From: Carnegiea gigantea
Lineage: Eukaryota > Streptophyta > Magnoliopsida > Caryophyllales > Cactaceae
DNA: 64,000 nt
Direction of reading: 5' to 3'
Assembly: GCA_029747015.1 (NCBI GenBank)
Contig: JAKOGI010002290.1
Coordinates: 59,460 to 123,459 of the forward strand
Part shown: piece after piece, positions 35,666 through 45,998 of the stretch
Position numbering within the stretch: the first letter of the stretch is position 1
Layout: every line of letters starts with the position of its first letter
Translations under genes and position numbers: made by a program
Notes under the pieces: generated by a model
What the model was told of the DNA's origin: nothing
The model's database searches: none
Seen by the model: only the letters and a program-made list of their open reading frames with translations

Positions 35666-36770
35666 GGATGTCAGGAACCAATGCCCAATCTCAAACTAGG
35701 GCCCATCCTACTCTAAGGCCTCAAGGGAATTTAGAGAACACTGTGGCCAGTTTGAAGGAGTGACTGGAAGCCCTTCGGCCTAGGAGTGGGGGTGAGACTT
35801 TTAGCAATGTAGATGAGACCAACACACCCACTGAGACATACCTCACAAATCTCCTGCTTCTAGAGCTGCTACAGATGTAAGGGGAACAAATGCAATAATA
35901 AAACGAACACCTTCAGAAGATAATGGAGGTAAAGGGAAAGAAGACAGATGAGGACAACTCCTATATATTTAAGAGACTTGCTAGCCATAACTCACTGATG
36001 TACGCTGGCACCCCTGACCCCAAGGCCTTCGAAGATTGGATTCGAGGTATGGAGAAGTTGTTTGATGGTCTTCAGTGCCCTGAGGAATGGAGGATAGAAT
36101 TTGTTGTGTTCTACCTGAAGGATGAGGTCGACCTTGGTGGGCTACTGTGAGGGAAAGACAGTATAGCTTAGATTTAGGTGGAATAGGTTTAAAGAGTTAA
36201 TTAAGAATTATTTCTACCCATTGTTCCTTTAGAAAGCTAAGGAGAATGAGTTCATACAATTACAACAAGAAAAGATGAGTGTGTTGGAATATGCTGCCAA
36301 ATTTATAAAACTCTCCCGCTTCATCCTTGCCTTCATAGCAGATGAAAAATTGAAGATGAATCGCTTTGAGGTGAGGATTAACCCGAACCTTAAAGAAAGA
36401 ATGTCAATACATTAATACATTTCCTATAAGAATATGTATGACATAGCTGTTAATGTGGAGAAGGCGATGAAAGAGAAGAATGAGTACTACAATGAGCAAT
36501 GGGGGAGCAAAAGGAAGGAGGACCAGTGGAAAAATCACCACTTTCAGAGCCAATACAAGAAGCCTAAGTGAACTACCACAGTAATCACAACAATATGCGT
36601 ATGGGACAGTACACTAGTGACCAACCTAGGGTGACCTATAGTACCTGTGGGAAGCTAGGGCACTGCGCATGTGAGTGCCATACTAATAAGAGATGTTACC
36701 ACTATGGAAGTCCTCAGCATCAAGTGAGGCATTGCTCGCATCCACCAACCCCTAGAGATTAGAGGCATGA
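35666..36770 (+). pseudogene. Chromoviral gag with zinc knuckles, decayed
   Basis: From a possible start at 35666 the frame soon meets stops. The clearest capsid part is 35923-36150, with YAGTPDPKAFEDWIRGMEKL and CPEEWRIEFVVFYLKDEV, the usual gypsy gag pattern. Further blocks are LQQEKMSVLEYAAKFIKLS (36270-36320) and, at 36640-36755, two adjacent zinc knuckles. The first reads YSTCGKLGHCACEC and the second CYHYGSPQHQVRHC. The family pattern is CxxCxxxGHxxxxC, so each has lost one cysteine, both to tyrosine. Gag packages element RNA into particles. With internal stops this copy is inactive. Confidence 0.8.
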
Positions 36771-36899
36771 AGGACAACAGCTAGAACAATACTACCAAAA
36801 CAAAGGTGGGCAAGTAGCAAACCCAAACAACCAATCTTGCTGAGACCTCCCAACTAACCACTCCGAACAATGGAGGCAAGGTCTATGTGACATGAACGA

Positions 36900-37215
36900 A
36901 AGAAGCTAAAGATGCTCCTAACATGGTGACTAATACTTTCTCTATCAAAACTCAACCTGTTATGTCCTATTTAACTCCAGTGCTGCACATTCTTTCATTT
37001 CTATCAAGTTAGTTGAGGCATTAGGGCTCGTTCTAACATCTAGATACTCTCTGCTACCTGTGGTCCTTCCAGATGGGAAAACAGTGAGATGTGATGAGCT
37101 ATATAAGGATTTCCCTATCCAATTTATAGTCATGAGTTCTTGGCTGACATGTACAAATTTGGGTTAACAGATTTGATGTGATTTTGGGAATGGACTGGTC
37201 ATTAAAATACCAAGC
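36900..37215 (+). pseudogene. Chromoviral aspartic protease, decayed
   Basis: The active-site region at about 36967-37010 reads LFNSSAAHSFIS, whereas the family has LFDSGATHSFIS, so the catalytic aspartate is asparagine and the following glycine is serine. Downstream come LPDGKTVRC, and after a frame change RFDVILGMDW, the usual C-terminal motif. The enzyme would cut the Gag-Pol polyprotein. The key residue changes are G-to-A transitions. Confidence 0.8.
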
Positions 37216-37560
37216 ACAGATAGATTGTCCTAAAATAGAAGATCACCCTAAGAGGGCCTAAGGGAGAAAAGGTAATTCATAAAGAGAAGGTCCTAAAGTG
37301 TGGAGTGAGACTTATCACAGCAATAGAAGCCCAAAAGGTAATAAGACGGGGTTGCGAGGCTTTCTTATGTAATGTGGCATATACTAAAACCCCTGAGCCA
37401 TCCCTTAAGGACATCCTAGTAGTTCAGGAGTTTCTTGATGTCTTCCTTAAGGAGATCCTAGGCATGCCACAACCTAGGGTGGTAGAATTCTGCATTGCCT
37501 TGGTGCTAAAAGCAATCCTTATCTCCAAAGCCCCTTACCGGATGGCGCCAACATAACTTG
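37216..37560 (+). pseudogene. Linker between protease and reverse transcriptase
   Basis: The ORF 37305-37556 encodes LKDILVVQEFLDVFLKEILG and PYRMAPT, matching the conserved segment (VxEFPDVFxEELPGLPP...PYRMAP) just before the chromoviral reverse transcriptase. Confidence 0.8.
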
Positions 37561-38280
37561 AGGAGCTAAAAGTTCAGCTTGGTGAGTTATTAAAAAAGGG
37601 GTATATTAGACCAAGTGCATCTCCATGGGGAGCCCCAGTGTTGTTCGTGAAAAAGAAGGATGGAACCCTGAGATTATGTGTTGATTACAGAGAGCTTAAA
37701 GATAACTATCAAGAATTGTTATCCTTTGCCTCGGATAGATGACCTCTTCGACCATTTAAAAGGTGCGGGGACCTTTTTTTAAAATAGATCTTCGATCGGG
37801 CTACCATCAACTCCATATCAAAGAGGATCACATACCCAAGACAACATTCCACACTCGATGCAGACACTACAAATACATAGTGATACCTTTTGGGCTTATC
37901 AATGCCCCGACTGCATCTATGGATCTTAAAAATAGTGTCTTTAAACCTTATGTGGATCAGTTTGTAGTAGTGTTCATAGACGACATATTGATCTACTTGA
38001 GGACACCAGAGGAACAACCCATCACTTGAGGACAATCCTAAAAGTGCTAAGGAAAAATGAATTGTATGCGAAATTCAAGTGTGAGTTTTGGTCAGGAAAA
38101 GTGGCGTTTTTGGGCATGTGGTGTTTAGAGAAGGAATCTCTATGGATACTCAAAAGGTAGAAGTTATAACACAGTGGCCTAGACCTAAGAATGTAACTAA
38201 AGTGAGGAGTTTTCTGGGATTGGCAGGATACTATTACAAATTTGTTCAGCACTTCCCTCACTAACTTCGCGAGGAAAACC
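37561..38280 (+). pseudogene. Chromoviral reverse transcriptase, decayed
   Basis: Blocks in order: [35 protein letters not shown], a frame change near 37700 and another near 37780, then [31 protein letters not shown] and the catalytic VFIDDILIY (near 37975). The YxDD-type box (F-I-D-D) keeps both aspartates. The end part (VRSFLGLAGYY near 38200) leads into RNase H. Stops follow at 38028. The protein copies element RNA; this copy is inactive because of frame shifts. Confidence 0.9.
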
Positions 38281-38740
38281 ACTAAGTATGAGTGGACTGA
38301 TAAGTGTGAGCAAGCCTTTCAAAGGTTAAGAAGAGATTAACTAGGGCACCTATACTGGCATTACCTGCAAATTACGAGAATTTTATGGTATATAGTAATG
38401 CATCTAAAAATGGATTAAGTTATGTGCTGATGTAAAACAGCCATGTCATAGCCTATACCTCCTAACAACTAAAAACCCATGAGCGGAACTATCCAACTCA
38501 TGACTTGGAACTAGCAGCAGTAGTGTTTGCATTAAAATTTTGGAGGCATTATTTGTACGGGGTGCACTGTGAGATCTTCACCAACCACCAAAGTCTAAAG
38601 TACCGATTTTTATAAGGGGACTCGAACTCGAGGCAAGCAAGATGGTTAGAATTCCTTAAAGATTATGACACAAACTTTCAGAACTACCCAAAGAAGGCAA
38701 ATGTGATAGTCGATGCGTTAAGTTGTAGGCCATACCTGAC
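38281..38740 (+). pseudogene. Chromoviral RNase H, decayed
   Basis: The family's YSDASKNGLGCVL appears as YSNASKNGLSYVL (about 38390-38430), losing the first catalytic aspartate. [19 protein letters not shown] and [20 protein letters not shown] follow in the same frame, interrupted by stops. The last part, ANVIVDALS (38697-38723), replaces the usual ANVVADALS. Confidence 0.85.
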
Positions 38741-38859
38741 CCTTAACTACTTATTGGCATTACCCAAAGATTTATATGAAGACTTTAAAAAGTTGGAGAT
38801 CAATGTAGTGAGAAGGGGGGACAAACCCATGCTTTACACCCTGGGGTACAACCTATCCT

Positions 38860-39640
38860 TATCGAGGAAATTCGGGTCACTCAGAATGCTGACCCCCAGG
38901 TGGAAAGGATCAGGGCTGAGGTGCTAGTAGGGAAGGGGCCTGGCTTTGTGATTTATGAAGATGAAACGTTGATGTTCCAAAATTGGGTATGTGTCCCAAC
39001 TGTGGACGAACTTAAGAAGAAAATTCTAGATGAGCGACACAACATCCCATACTCAGTACACGCTGGGGGAAACAAACTGTATAAGGACTTGAAGTTAACC
39101 TTCTGGTGGAGTAACATGAAACAAGAGGTAACAAAACATGGTTAAGTGTCTAACCTATCAATAGGTGAAAATGGAACACCAAAAACCCACAGGGCTCTTA
39201 CAATAGCTGGAGGTTCCTAAGTGGAAATGAGATTCAGTCTCCATGGATTTTGTGATGGGCTTTGCACCCACCCAGAGAAAGAATAATATTATTTGGGTCA
39301 TTGTATACCAACTCACGAAGACATCCCACTTTATAGCAATAAGGAATACATGGATGTTAGATCAATTGGCCTGTGCCTATTTAGAGGAGATCGTTCGATT
39401 ACATAGGATACCAAGTTCTATTGTTTCAGATCGGGACACTAAATTTCAATATGGGTTCTAGTAGAAACTACAGGAGGCATTTGGGACACTATTGCATTTT
39501 AGTACAGCCTTTCACCCAGCTACAGATGGGCAGAATAAGTGAACGATTCAAACCCTAGAAGACATGTTACGAGTTTCTGCTATGGACTTTAAGAAAGTTT
39601 GGGACGAACAATGGCACTGATCGAGTTCTCCTACAACAAT
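38860..39640 (+). pseudogene. Chromoviral integrase (zinc-binding and DDE core), decayed
   Basis: 38900-39145 holds the N-terminal part with LKKKILDERHNIPYSVHAGG and KLYKDLKLTFWWSNMKQEV, including the two histidines of the HHCC site. The core follows: MDFVMGF (first D), VIVYQLTKTSHFIAI, IVSDRDTKF (second D) and, after a stop, FHPATDGQNK and QTLEDMLR (E). All three catalytic acids are present, but stops lie between them. Integrase would insert the DNA copy into the genome. Confidence 0.85.
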
Positions 39641-39839
39641 AGTTACCATTCTAGTATTAGGATGGCTCCTTCCAAAGCATTGTATGGTAGAAGATGTAGA
39701 ACCTCATGGTGTTCGCAAGAGATTTATAATGCACTGACCATTGGACCCGACCTAATATAAGCTACTATCTAGAAGGTCAGGGTGAGAATCAATGAAGGCA
39801 GCTTAGAGCCATCAAAAAAGCTACGCAAATAGAAGGTGT

Positions 39840-40270
39840 AGGCTTCTAGAGTTTAAGGTGAGAGACCATGTTTTCATTAAGGTGTCGCCAACTGAGTGCA
39901 TCATGACGTTTGGTATGGTGGGCAAGCTAAGCCTTAGATACATCAGACTGTATCCCATCATTCAATGAGTCGGGGAAGTAGCCCATCGGTTAGGGCTACC
40001 ACCAGAATTGCCAAGGGCACCTAATGTCTTCTATGTATCACAATTACGCAAGTATATCCTCAACCCCTCCAACGTCATTGAACCAAACCCCGTGAAATTG
40101 CAAGAAGACTTGTCTTATGAAAAGCAACCAATCCGCATCTTGGATCGAAGAGAAAAATAGCTCCGTAAGAAGACAATGCCACTGGTGAAAGTCCTTTGGG
40201 CCAACCACGAGGCATCGGAAGCTACCTAGGAACCAGAATAAGAAATCTTATCCAAGTACCCTCACTTGTT
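39840..40270 (+). pseudogene. Integrase C-terminus with chromodomain-like end
   Basis: DHVFIKVSPT, GKLSLRYIRLYPII and VFYVSQLRKYILNPS match the integrase C-terminal region. It ends with PIRILDRREK, LVKVLWANHEASEAT and YPHLF, the pattern of the C-terminal chromodomain-like region in Del/Tekay elements. This region is thought to steer integration to particular chromatin. Two or three stops interrupt it. Confidence 0.8.
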
Positions 40271-40304
40271 CAACTACTCAAGTGCGTGCAAAGTTTGGAG
40301 GACG

Positions 40305-40326
40305 AAACCTCCTTTAAGGGGTAGAA
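40305..40326 (+). other. Polypurine tract of the chromovirus
   Basis: The GAGGACGAAAC motif, then CTCCTTTAAGGGGTAGAA, sits directly before the LTR start TGTAAAAC. This is the usual arrangement in the family and primes plus-strand synthesis. Confidence 0.85.
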
Positions 40327-40836
40327 TGTAAAACTGCAAAAATTTCCATAATAGATATTCATTTTGTTTTTCCGAAGTGACCCGACTTAGAGGGCTTGAG
40401 CTTGTAAGGTGATTAGATTTTTATGGGCAATTTAAGGGTGTATTTTTAGGCGTTAGTTAAGGCATCCAAGCAAAAGCAATATTTATTTTTCGATTCTTTG
40501 CACCTAAAAATTTCAGAAAATTTAAAGAAAAATTATTTTGTGCAAGAATGGTTTTTGAATCAGCAAAACTCCCCCCAGCTGTGTTAAAAAAAAAAAAGAC
40601 TTATTTTCTCTCTCTTTCTTTTTCTTTTTCCATCTTCTTCCTCCAACCTCTCCCCTCCTTCCGTTAAACCCTAATCCTAGAGAGAACTCCCCACCACCCT
40701 TAATCAGCCCACACTTCCTCGCACTCTCCCTCTCCTACGTAGCCCTCTCTCTCCCATATTTTCTCTCTCCTTCGCATACTCTCTCTCTCCCCCTCGGTTT
40801 CTCTCTTTTCCCCTATTCTCTCTTACCCAGGGCCAC

Positions 40837-41411
40837 TAGGGGTAATCAAAACCGATTAACTGGAAATTCAGTTAACCGAAAATCGGTTAACCGGAAAGTC
40901 GATTCGCAAAAATTGCAAACCGTAAACCGAACAGAGACTTTTGGTTAACCAAAAATCGGTTAATTGAATTTTTCGGTTTAGCAAAAATGTGAACCACAAC
41001 CAAACTGAAAAACTCGGTTAATCAAATTTTTAGTTCGGTTAAACGGATTTTCAGTTCGGCTACTGGTTAACCATTATTTTAAATTCTAATTTTCAATTTT
41101 CACACCTTTTTTTAATTAATTTAACTATTTAAGACACTAAATATTAATTTACACACTATTGTATGTTTAGTCTTATCTTTAATAATTATAGAATCTACAC
41201 TTGACCAATGTAAAATTTAGTTATTTTTTAAATAAAAGTGTAAGTTTTGGTTTCGGTTAACCGTACGGTTAACCGACCAAACCGAAATCGAAATCGAAAC
41301 CGTAAAATTTTTTTGGTTCGGTTAACCAAACCAAATTTTTTAGAAAAATCAAACCGGTTAACCGGTTTTACGGTTCGGTTTTTCAATTTCGGTTTTTTTT
41401 GCTCACCCTTG
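40837..41411. mobile_element. hAT-like MITE (575 bp) in the 3' LTR
   Basis: Ends are TAGGGGTAATCAAAACCG and the complement of CAAGGGTGAGCAAAAAAAACCG. The flanking 8-mers AGGGCCAC (40829-40836) and ATAGCTAC (41412-41419) are both near the empty-site sequence ATAGCCAC seen in the 5' LTR at about 31924-31931. The interior is packed with GGTTAACCG-type palindromes. No ORF of interest. Confidence 0.85.
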
Positions 41412-44105
41412 ATAGCTACCAGCCGACAGCAGCCCACCAATGCCACCACTGCCACCACCATCGTCCTGCTTCCACCAGTAGCTGCTGCCTTGTCGCTCAC
41501 GTTCTTCTTCCTTTAGGGTGTGTATGGACATGGTTCATGAAAGTCCTAATTCAAGCTTTTCCCTCCTTTCAATCCCTTTTTTAAATTTTTTTTATAAACC
41601 TTCATCGAGTTAATGAATTTCTGAATTCTTTTTATGTTTTGTTTAATTTTCAGATTTGAGTTGTTGAGTTGAAGGACTAAAAATAGTCCAATTCTCTTCC
41701 TTTTTCCTTAAACTCTCTCAAGGTAAAGTTTTGATCTTCAACCCTTAATATTTTAAAGCTTGGATTGAGATAGGGAATTGGGATTTGTGGTTTCAATGAA
41801 GAGGATAGGTTATAATTGCATTATGAAGGCTTTGAGACAATGGGTGATAGTGTTGAGACCAACAAACTTAGGGGCTATTGCTCTTGCTACAGTCGGAACG
41901 TAGGCCAACTTTGAGAAATTATCGACTAATATTGGCTTATTAAAAAAATCGTGAAATATATATGGTATATAGATCTGGGATGCCTATGTATCTAGGATCT
42001 TGAATCGTGCCAATTTGAATTATAATCAGAAAGTTATGATCAAAATATGAAGACTGTGCAAATTTGGACTGTATTAGGACAGTTTGATAGCTTGGCTGAA
42101 TTTGAACTTTCTAAGACCAGAATCTACTAATTTCCTTAAAATGAAAGTTGTATTAGACGAATTGAGCTTTCCATAGTGGGCTTTATCTCCAAAATCTAAT
42201 ATTAGAATGTCAGTTATGACCTCTAAAAGTTGGACTTGAATTCTTTCCCTAATCTGGACAATCCATATAAGGGTTAAGTAAAGAGATAAATCTCAAAAGT
42301 TCACTAAAAAATATTTTGGGATTCTAACTTGTCAATTGGGCATAGAAATAGGTTACTAAGGATTTATGTGCCATAATTCATTATATTCAGTTTTGGGCTG
42401 AGGCTAAAAGCTAACAAAACTGCTTTTGGAAAGTGAATAGACCCAAGTTCAGAACTCGAGCTCAAGCTTAGGCGTCGCTTTTGATCAGGTAACAATCATG
42501 CTCTGACTCCCTTGAACGTCCCTTTTAAAAAAATATGCTTGTGGGTTAGTTTTGCATTGATCTGCATTGATGTTTGGGGGATCTTCTTGATAAATTGGTG
42601 TGTGATGAGACTTTACGGTTATTATTGAAGTTTGGCATGAAATCTTGAATGGCTTGAATGTACCTTTAAATCTCTTATTTCGAGCATGCCTTTAAATGGT
42701 TTGGACCTCTATTGGGTTGGGATAGGCTATTTACCAGTTTGAGCACATGAACTACTCTTAATTATGATAATTAAGTGAATGAACTAGGCAAGATAAGGAA
42801 GGTTCGCTCCCGATTGTAAGAAGGTCTAATAGCCTTCCCTAGGTAATTGCATACACAGGTAGTGGCCACGTGTCACCTTATTGATGGACGTGAGCTAGGT
42901 TATCGATAATCGTCCAAATTGACGGTAGGTCATGATGTGAATAAGAAGTTGCATTTAAACCAAATGCAAGTCATAAGATCTAGCAAGGTTGGTCGCCCTT
43001 TCATCTACAACCTAAGCTGAGAAAGACCTGAATGAACTTAGAGTTTGGGTTGAAATGGTTGGGTGCCCTTTTGTAAGACCCGCCTTCGTTATTTTTATGT
43101 TAAGTTGCTTGTCTTGCTTTTTACGTTATAAAATTATATTTTTAGCAACCATATGAGTTAAATTATTATCGATGTGTTTTGGGAGCTATATTTTTTATTA
43201 AAAAAAGGAATTATTATTGTTATTATTGATTTTAAAGTGAATTCGTGCTGTTTTGCCTTTAAATTATATCAATAGTTTAATTTAGCCGTTATTCGATTTA
43301 TTTAGTCGTTTCCTGAATACGATTAGGCTGTCAACCCTAGAAGTCGTTCGATGTTTAATAAATCGAACCCTTATATATATTTGGGAACGAATAGTCGATA
43401 GAAGGTCGTTTTAACGATCGGGTTTAGAATAGGAGGTTGCGAGATTGGATTAGCGATTTTAGTTGAATGGGCAAGCGACCAAGAAACAAACCAAAAAAAA
43501 ACATATATATTTATTTTTTAGGGGGGCCGAAGCCCCTTCTTCCTCTGAGCAGAGAATCGCGAGGGGGGGTCTCTCAAAAACCCCAGCCTCGGCACTCCAC
43601 ACCCGGGGAGAGAGAGGAAGAGAGAGCGGGGGGCCGACGGACGGCGAGCCAGACGACGGACGGCGGTGGCGGTGCACCGGCGAGTTGGGCGACGGCCGAC
43701 CCACGCCCCATCGCAGGAGAGAGAGAGGGGTCGAGCGAGAGAAGGAAGGAAGGGGGGAACGCGACGGGACTTCAGCCGTCGACGGACGACGCATCCAAGG
43801 CTGGTCAACCGACGGCGGTTGTGCTCTGTTCCGGCAGCCACTAGAAGCACCAACGATGAAGGGCTAAAATTAGGTATGGGATGGGTTGCTTCGAGTCTGA
43901 GAGCAGCTGCAAATAGGGACGAAATTCGGGTCTTTAAGCGTCCAAATTTAGCCCCAAAACCCCAAAAATCGGGTCCTTTAGCTTGGAGTCCAGGTGGGTG
44001 TTCCTCGCCCCCTAAATTAGTATTAATTTCGCAAACGTTTTAGCTAAATCAATGTTGCATGTCATATTAGGGTTCGCTAAATGCGTTAGAAATGTCAAGA
44101 GGTGA

Positions 44106-44590
44106 GCTATACATGTTTAGACTCGATTCAGTTGGTTAATTTATGCCTGAGATTGTAATTCGAAGTGAATTATATGTGTTTAGCGTTAATTCGAATGCAT
44201 GTAGTTAATTTATGCCTACGTTCTTAATTCGAAACGAATTATATACGTTTATCGTCGATTCGAATCAATTTAGGTGAATTATGCTTGAAATGTTAATTCG
44301 AAGTGAATTAGATATGTTTAACTTTGATTCGAATCGATTTAGTTAATTTATGCTTGAGGTTTTAATTCGAAGTGAATTACATATGTTTAGCTTCCATTTG
44401 AATCAATTGACGTAAATTATACCTGAAATATTAATTCGAAATGAATTATGTATGCTTAGCTTCGATTCAAATCAATTTTGTTAATTCAAGCTGAAAGTTT
44501 TAATTCGAAGTAAGGTAAGTATGTTTAGCTTAGGTTCGAATTTATTTACTTAATCCATGCCCGAAGATGTCATTCGAAATGAATTATAAA
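44106..44590. repeat. Tandem array, about 69-bp units (about 7 copies)
   Basis: The phrase TTAATTCGAAGTGAATTA recurs at about 44157, 44225, 44294, 44363, 44432, 44501 and 44570, each followed by TATGTTTAGC.T.GATTCGAATC. Units are diverged. It lies in the transcribed part of the solo LTR. Confidence 0.85.
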
Positions 44591-44820
44591 CGCTTAGAAT
44601 TAACGTATATATGATTAGTCGTGTCATAATCGCATATGAATCATAATCATATATGAACTTCAAAATGAGTCGTAACTATTTAGAATTAACGTATAAATAT
44701 GCTCAGTTATTTCATAATCGTTGGTTAATTTCAAAGTGAATTGTAAGAGTTTAAAATCAACGTATATGAAAGCTTAGCCGTTCCATGATCGTTTATAAAC
44801 TTCGAAGTGAATCGTTTTAT
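44591..44820. repeat. Second degenerate tandem array (about 75-bp units)
   Basis: AGAATTAACGTATA...CATAATCG...CTTC.AAGTGA recurs about three times (near 44596, 44680 and 44751). The GAATTATAAACG part looks related to the preceding 69-bp array. Confidence 0.6.
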
Positions 44821-45677
44821 GTTTAAATAGAGACTTGATTCATGTTAAGCTTGAAAGGCATGAATAGTTAAGCTTGAATGGCATGAAGAGGCTTAAATGT
44901 AACTTCGAACCGATACTTGTCTATTTAGTTGAATTATGCTTATACAACAGCTTTAGACATAGTATTCGAATGACGAACTGAGCATGTTTACGTCCCCTAG
45001 CTGCCATACATGAATGTAATCATGTTTCATGCCTAGTTAGCCTAACTTGGCTTACCAAATTAAGGTTGTATGAGTGTCTACATGTATAAATGTGTGTACG
45101 ATGTAACCGTTGGTTGCAGCGCACTGGTAATTGCTAATTGCTTACTCAGTAAGTTAAGCATGGGTAAGTTTACGTAAGTTTACATATTACTTTTCAGTAT
45201 ATCATGATGATTAGAATGCTAAATTGTGAAATGGAAACCGAGATGGTAGTTGGATAGTTTGAGGTAGAACTATGAGTGGTTCGAGGTCTTTGTGGTACGG
45301 TGCTTGTGAGGAGGGACCCTGGGTTGTGAATTAACCGTAATCGTGTGGGTTGCGAGGCCGTGTGTGGCTCATTGTGCTGAATTGATTATGAAGTGCATAA
45401 ATGTGATACATGTGGACCCCCTTCCCTTCCGTGTCCTCAAGTTACATTATGTGCATAAGGGTGAGTTTTTCAAAGAAGGATTTCATGTTTGAAATGATAA
45501 TAGCCACAAATATTAGTGCATGATGGCATATTTTAACTAAATGAATACAGTTCTGGGAGTGAACCTGCTTGAACGGGGGAATCCTAAAGAGTTTTACAAA
45601 GGTGTGAGTTGCGTGATAAATGATTTCGCTGTGAGAAGCAGCAAAATTATTAGCCGTTATGGCCCATACACTTTGAA

Positions 45678-45998
45678 GTGGCTAAGATAATGTGCTTCGG
45701 ACAATATGAAAAGAACGATGTTAATCTAGGGGAAGGTCCGGAAACCCTAGAGGCCCTGACAAGGGTTAATGTAATGGTCCAATATATTATATGTAGTCAT
45801 CCCGAAAGTAAGAGCTTAAGTGTGAGCGTTAGGTCTCACTATGGGGTTGAGAATAGATCTCACCCAATCAGCACCTGTAATGATCTTATGCCAGAAGTAC
45901 TTTCGTACGAAGTTAAGAAAAGCAATTGGTGCTTGGCCATTTTATATGCTTTGAATGAAAGAAAGTTTTTATGGACCCTAAGTGGCCATATGGAATGA
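45678..45998 (+). other. Isolated ORF in the solo LTR, not called as a gene
   Basis: 106 codons with no recognisable domain, lying in the transcribed LTR part. The longest such ORF in this LTR outside simple sequence. Most likely chance. Confidence 0.2.

Noticed and set aside
40837..41411. Array of GGTTAACCG palindromes as a regulatory element
   Set aside because: Fully explained as the interior of a hAT-like MITE with defined ends and duplications.
43459..44043. Five overlapping ORFs up to 134 codons in a GC-rich stretch
   Set aside because: Open in five frames at once because the leader of the solo LTR is GC-rich; Arg/Pro/Ser-rich low-complexity products.
44106..44590. CRISPR-like regular array
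   Set aside because: Units diverge along their whole length with no unique spacers, and the DNA is plant nuclear.
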